Positions 5,993 to 8,179 of a stretch of DNA of 8,179 bases are shown piece by piece. Source of the stretch: Bacteroidales bacterium (GTDB lineage: Bacteria > Bacteroidota > Bacteroidia > Bacteroidales > UBA932); the NCBI GenBank assembly GCA_023230265.1, contig JALNXR010000083.1, forward strand, positions 1 through 8,179, given 5' to 3'. Made by a program: the position numbers and the translations under genes. The notes beneath the pieces were generated by a model. The model saw nothing but the letters and a program-made list of their open reading frames with translations. It was not told where the DNA came from and searched no databases. The stretch's first letter is position 1; every line of letters starts with the position of its first letter.

Positions 5993-6042
5993 TAACTTTG
6001 ACATATCATCAACCGTTCCGGACAGCCAGATCCGGGAACCTT
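5993..6042 (+). promoter_or_regulatory. Promoter and conserved leader segment, copy 2, of the glycohydrolase gene
   Basis: TAACTTTG at 5993-6000 is an exact -7 box, 24 nt after the stop of the 103-aa gene; no clear -33 box is seen. The leader after it repeats copy 1 (41 of 50 identical over 5563-5612 and 5993-6042). In this copy GTTCC (6014-6018) can pair with GGAAC (6035-6039). The glycohydrolase ATG lies about 20 nt past the segment. Confidence 0.6.
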
Positions 6043-6061
6043 CACAGATAATTAAACAATT

Positions 6062-6841
6062 ATGTTAGGAGCAATAATCGGAGATATTGTCGGATCCAGA
6101 TTCGAGTTTAGTAACACATTCCGAACAGATTTTAAATTGTTCGCGATAGGGAGTAATTATACCGATGACACTATCTGCACTATAGCAGTTGCCGATGCTA
6201 TCCTTAAAGGTATTCCTTTTGCAGAGTCATTACAGAAGTGGTGTCGCAAGTACCCGAATCCCCAAGGTTCATATGGAGCTGCTTTCCATCAGTGGGTCCT
6301 TACTGACAACCCTAAGCCATATTACAGCTATGGAAACGGATCGGCAATGAGAGTGTCGCCCTGTGCATGGGTTGGCAATGACTTGAACGAAGTTTTGGAA
6401 TTGGCTGCGAAGTCTGCTGAATGTACTCACAACCATCCGGAGGGCATAAAAGGGGCTGTTGCTGTTGCTGATTGTATATTTCATGTGAAATCCGGTTTTT
6501 CCAAATCAGAACTAAAAAACAGGATATCTGACATTTATGGATATAATTTAGATCAAACATGCAATGAAATACGGGTAACAAACAGTTTTAACGAAACCTG
6601 CCAGATCAGTGTTCCACAAGCTATAAGGTGTTATCTGGAGAGTGATGGTTTTGAAAACGCTGTTAGATTGGCTGTTTCAATTGGTGGAGACAGCGACACA
6701 ATTGCCGCAATAACCGGAAGTATTGCAGAAGCAGATAAATCGTACTGCATCCCCGGAATTATGCTCGATGCAGTTAATAGATTCCTGACAACAGAAATGA
6801 TAAATGTCATACATGAATTTTATCATAGATACAGGTTATAA
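6062..6841 (+). CDS. ADP-ribosylglycohydrolase family protein
   Basis: The 259-residue protein covers the whole compact DraG/ARH fold. It shows the N-terminal GAIIGDIVGSRFE (3-15), the metal-binding YTDDT (33-37), GNGSAMRVSP (91-100), THNHPEGIKGA (122-132) and the C-terminal metal-binding GGDSDTIAAITGSIAEA (208-224). All motifs that hold the two magnesium ions and the ADP-ribose in this family are present, so it is probably active. Family members remove ADP-ribose from proteins or other acceptors, or cleave related ADP-ribose compounds; the acceptor here is unknown. It is cytosolic, with no signal peptide. It is transcribed from its own promoter 93 nt after the 103-aa gene, which has a nearly identical leader. 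No ADP-ribosyltransferase is visible in the window. No strong Shine-Dalgarno site precedes the ATG, in line with the phylum. Confidence 0.92.
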   Translation: MLGAIIGDIVGSRFEFSNTFRTDFKLFAIGSNYTDDTICTIAVADAILKGIPFAESLQKWCRKYPNPQGSYGAAFHQWVLTDNPKPYYSYGNGSAMRVSPCAWVGNDLNEVLELAAKSAECTHNHPEGIKGAVAVADCIFHVKSGFSKSELKNRISDIYGYNLDQTCNEIRVTNSFNETCQISVPQAIRCYLESDGFENAVRLAVSIGGDSDTIAAITGSIAEADKSYCIPGIMLDAVNRFLTTEMINVIHEFYHRYRL

Positions 6842-7174
6842 AAGATTTTTCAATGTATAGGTTTTGCAAAGGCCAAAAAGATAATCCATGCAAACGAGAC
6901 ACAAGTAATACTGCCTGGAATTTTTGGTCTTAGGAGTCCGGCTCTGAGAAGGACTTTAACCTCAGGAACATTTCTCCCATATATGGGTTCTATGTATTAC
7001 TAAAAACTCGAGAGATAAGACAATTTTCTCACCGGCGATACTTTAAGTATTGAACTGAAGGTATTATCCTTTATATAGGAACAATTCTAGCAAAATAATG
7101 TCCAGACGAAGTTGAATTAATATTTAAATACAAGTACTTAGCTTCAGGACAGGAGATATTTTTTACAATTTACT
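6842..7174 (+). promoter_or_regulatory. Gene-free spacer including the probable CRISPR leader
   Basis: No convincing gene is found in these 333 nt. The part next to the array (about 7050-7174) is AT-rich, as CRISPR leaders are. It is preceded by perfect short palindromes, CCCATATATGGG at 6976-6987 and ATACTTTAAGTAT at 7038-7050. AGTCC/GGACT arms at about 6937-6957 could form a hairpin that ends the glycohydrolase transcript, but no T-run follows. Leader identity is inferred from position and from the repeat polarity of the array. Confidence 0.5.
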
Positions 7175-8179
7175 ATTTCAATTCCATGAAGGTACGATTA
7201 AAGGTTGTTGTTTCTCTTAATCTGTGTACATTTCTGTCATTATTTCAATTCCATGAAGGTACGATTAAAGGCATTAGCCCTGTTGAAATCATCAAAGCTG
7301 ATCCACTATTTCAATTCCATGAAGGTACGATTAAAGGAAAATCAACCATGTATCCTTCATTGGCTGTTGATGCCATTTCAATTCCATGAAGGTACGATTA
7401 AAGGACCACAGAGCCTGTCGCAGCAGCAGAGCCCGGCAAAATTTCAATTCCATGAAGGTACGATTAAAGGCCTTCCGAATATCCTTTCACTGTCCTGGCT
7501 CCGGAATTTCAATTCCATGAAGGTACGATTAAAGGTGACTTCTCAGAAGATACTGATCCTGTAGAATCCATTTCAATTCCATGAAGGTACGATTAAAGGT
7601 ACCCTGGGGACGGTTGTGGTTCCTCCTGCAAGTACCATTTCAATTCCATGAAGGTACGATTAAAGGATCAACACACCAAGAGGGTTGGAGTGGGGACGAG
7701 CAAATTTCAATTCCATGAAGGTACGATTAAAGGTCTCTCCATAAGCATAAGGGTAAACATATTCGAGGTTTCAATTCCATGAAGGTACGATTAAAGGTTT
7801 AAAACTCCATACTATCCGGGCAAATTACCATCTAGTTTCAATTCCATGAAGGTACGATTAAAGGAAAACATAAGGGTTAGCGACCATTGCTGCCGCTGGT
7901 TTCAATTCCATGAAGGTACGATTAAAGGAGCAAAAAGAGGTATTGGCTTCATTGTTGGATGCTCTGTTTCAATTCCATGAAGGTACGATTAAAGGATGAG
8001 TGAGAAATCGACATATAAGATACTGAAAGAAGTTTCAATTCCATGAAGGTACGATTAAAGGGTTTGTCTTATGATGTTAAGAGTAGATGCCTTGTACGTT
8101 TCAATTCCATGAAGGTACGATTAAAGGACTTAACCCCTGACCTATCAGGAACGCCTCAATCGGTGTTTCAATTCCATGA
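7175..8179 (+). CRISPR. CRISPR array, 15 full repeats plus one cut by the window edge
   Basis: Repeats are 30 nt, built from (A/G)TTTCAATTCC, ATGAAGGTAC and GATTAAAGG. They start at 7175, 7242, 7308, 7375, 7441, 7506, 7570, 7637, 7704, 7768, 7835, 7899, 7966, 8032, 8098 and 8165 (only 15 nt seen). All are identical except position 1: A in repeats 1-9, G in repeats 10-16. The 15 spacers are 34-37 nt and all different. Repeat length and the GTTTCAATTCC start fit the unstructured repeats of type I-B or type III systems in Bacteroidota, but the end AAAGG differs from the more usual AAAC. Direction is inferred as rightwards: the repeat end ATTAAAGG would form the crRNA 5' tag, and the mutated repeats lie at the left, leader-side end. 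The array continues beyond the window. No cas gene is present in the 7 kb to the left. Confidence 0.98.

Noticed and set aside
5563..6042. The duplicated leader as integron attC sites flanking gene cassettes
   Set aside because: The core GTTCCGG does not fit the GTTRRRY core, and each copy follows a promoter box, which fits a regulatory leader better.
6269..6581. Minus-strand frames inside the glycohydrolase gene
   Set aside because: They are shadows of a gene whose conserved motifs establish the plus strand.
6842..7003. About 53 open codons in frame directly after the glycohydrolase stop
   Set aside because: The family already ends naturally at the TAA (6839-6841) and the extension has no start codon near its beginning and no recognisable domain.
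7186..7564. Open frames through the CRISPR array
   Set aside because: They translate the repeats and spacers; the periodic protein sequence is an artefact.

Overview
The window looks like chromosomal DNA from a member of the Bacteroidota, probably the order Bacteroidales. Three things point there: promoters of the Bacteroidota type (TAnnTTTG at -7 with a TTG-like -33 about 19 nt upstream), weak or absent Shine-Dalgarno sites at most genes, and gene families common in that phylum (tricorn-like S41 peptidase, Sb-PDE-type PHP phosphodiesterase, DUF4143 ATPase). No rRNA, complete tRNA, transposase, integrase or cas gene was seen.

The left half (1-5288) reads leftwards. It holds the N-terminal 490 codons of a secreted tricorn-like/S41 peptidase that runs off the left edge, a HicA-HicB toxin-antitoxin operon with a recognisable promoter and candidate operator, a decayed PHP-domain phosphodiesterase with a frameshift and two in-frame stops, and an intact AAA/DUF4143 ATPase. 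Two related palindromic repeat elements (1487-1586 and 3830-3997), each made of two inverted 23-nt arms that are themselves hairpins, sit at gene borders. Between hicA and the pseudogene lies a 3'-tRNA-like fragment followed by a terminator hairpin, a possible scar of an integration event.

The divergent spacer 5289-5656 carries four imperfect 23-bp tandem repeats and a copy of a motif also found upstream of hicA. From 5541 the DNA reads rightwards. A 103-aa protein of unknown function and an ADP-ribosylglycohydrolase follow each other, each preceded by its own copy of a 50-nt promoter-leader segment (41 of 50 identical, no gaps). This makes the pair a likely co-regulated module.

The right end is a CRISPR array with 15 complete 30-nt repeats and a sixteenth cut by the window edge. 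Spacers are 34-37 nt. The first nine repeats start with A and the rest with G; this single clean switch suggests that the leader is on the left and that a leader-end repeat mutation was copied through later spacer acquisitions. The sequence upstream of the leader is the ADP-ribosylglycohydrolase module rather than cas genes. The most promising points for follow-up are the duplicated promoter-leader shared by the unknown gene and the glycohydrolase next to the array, and the palindromic elements.
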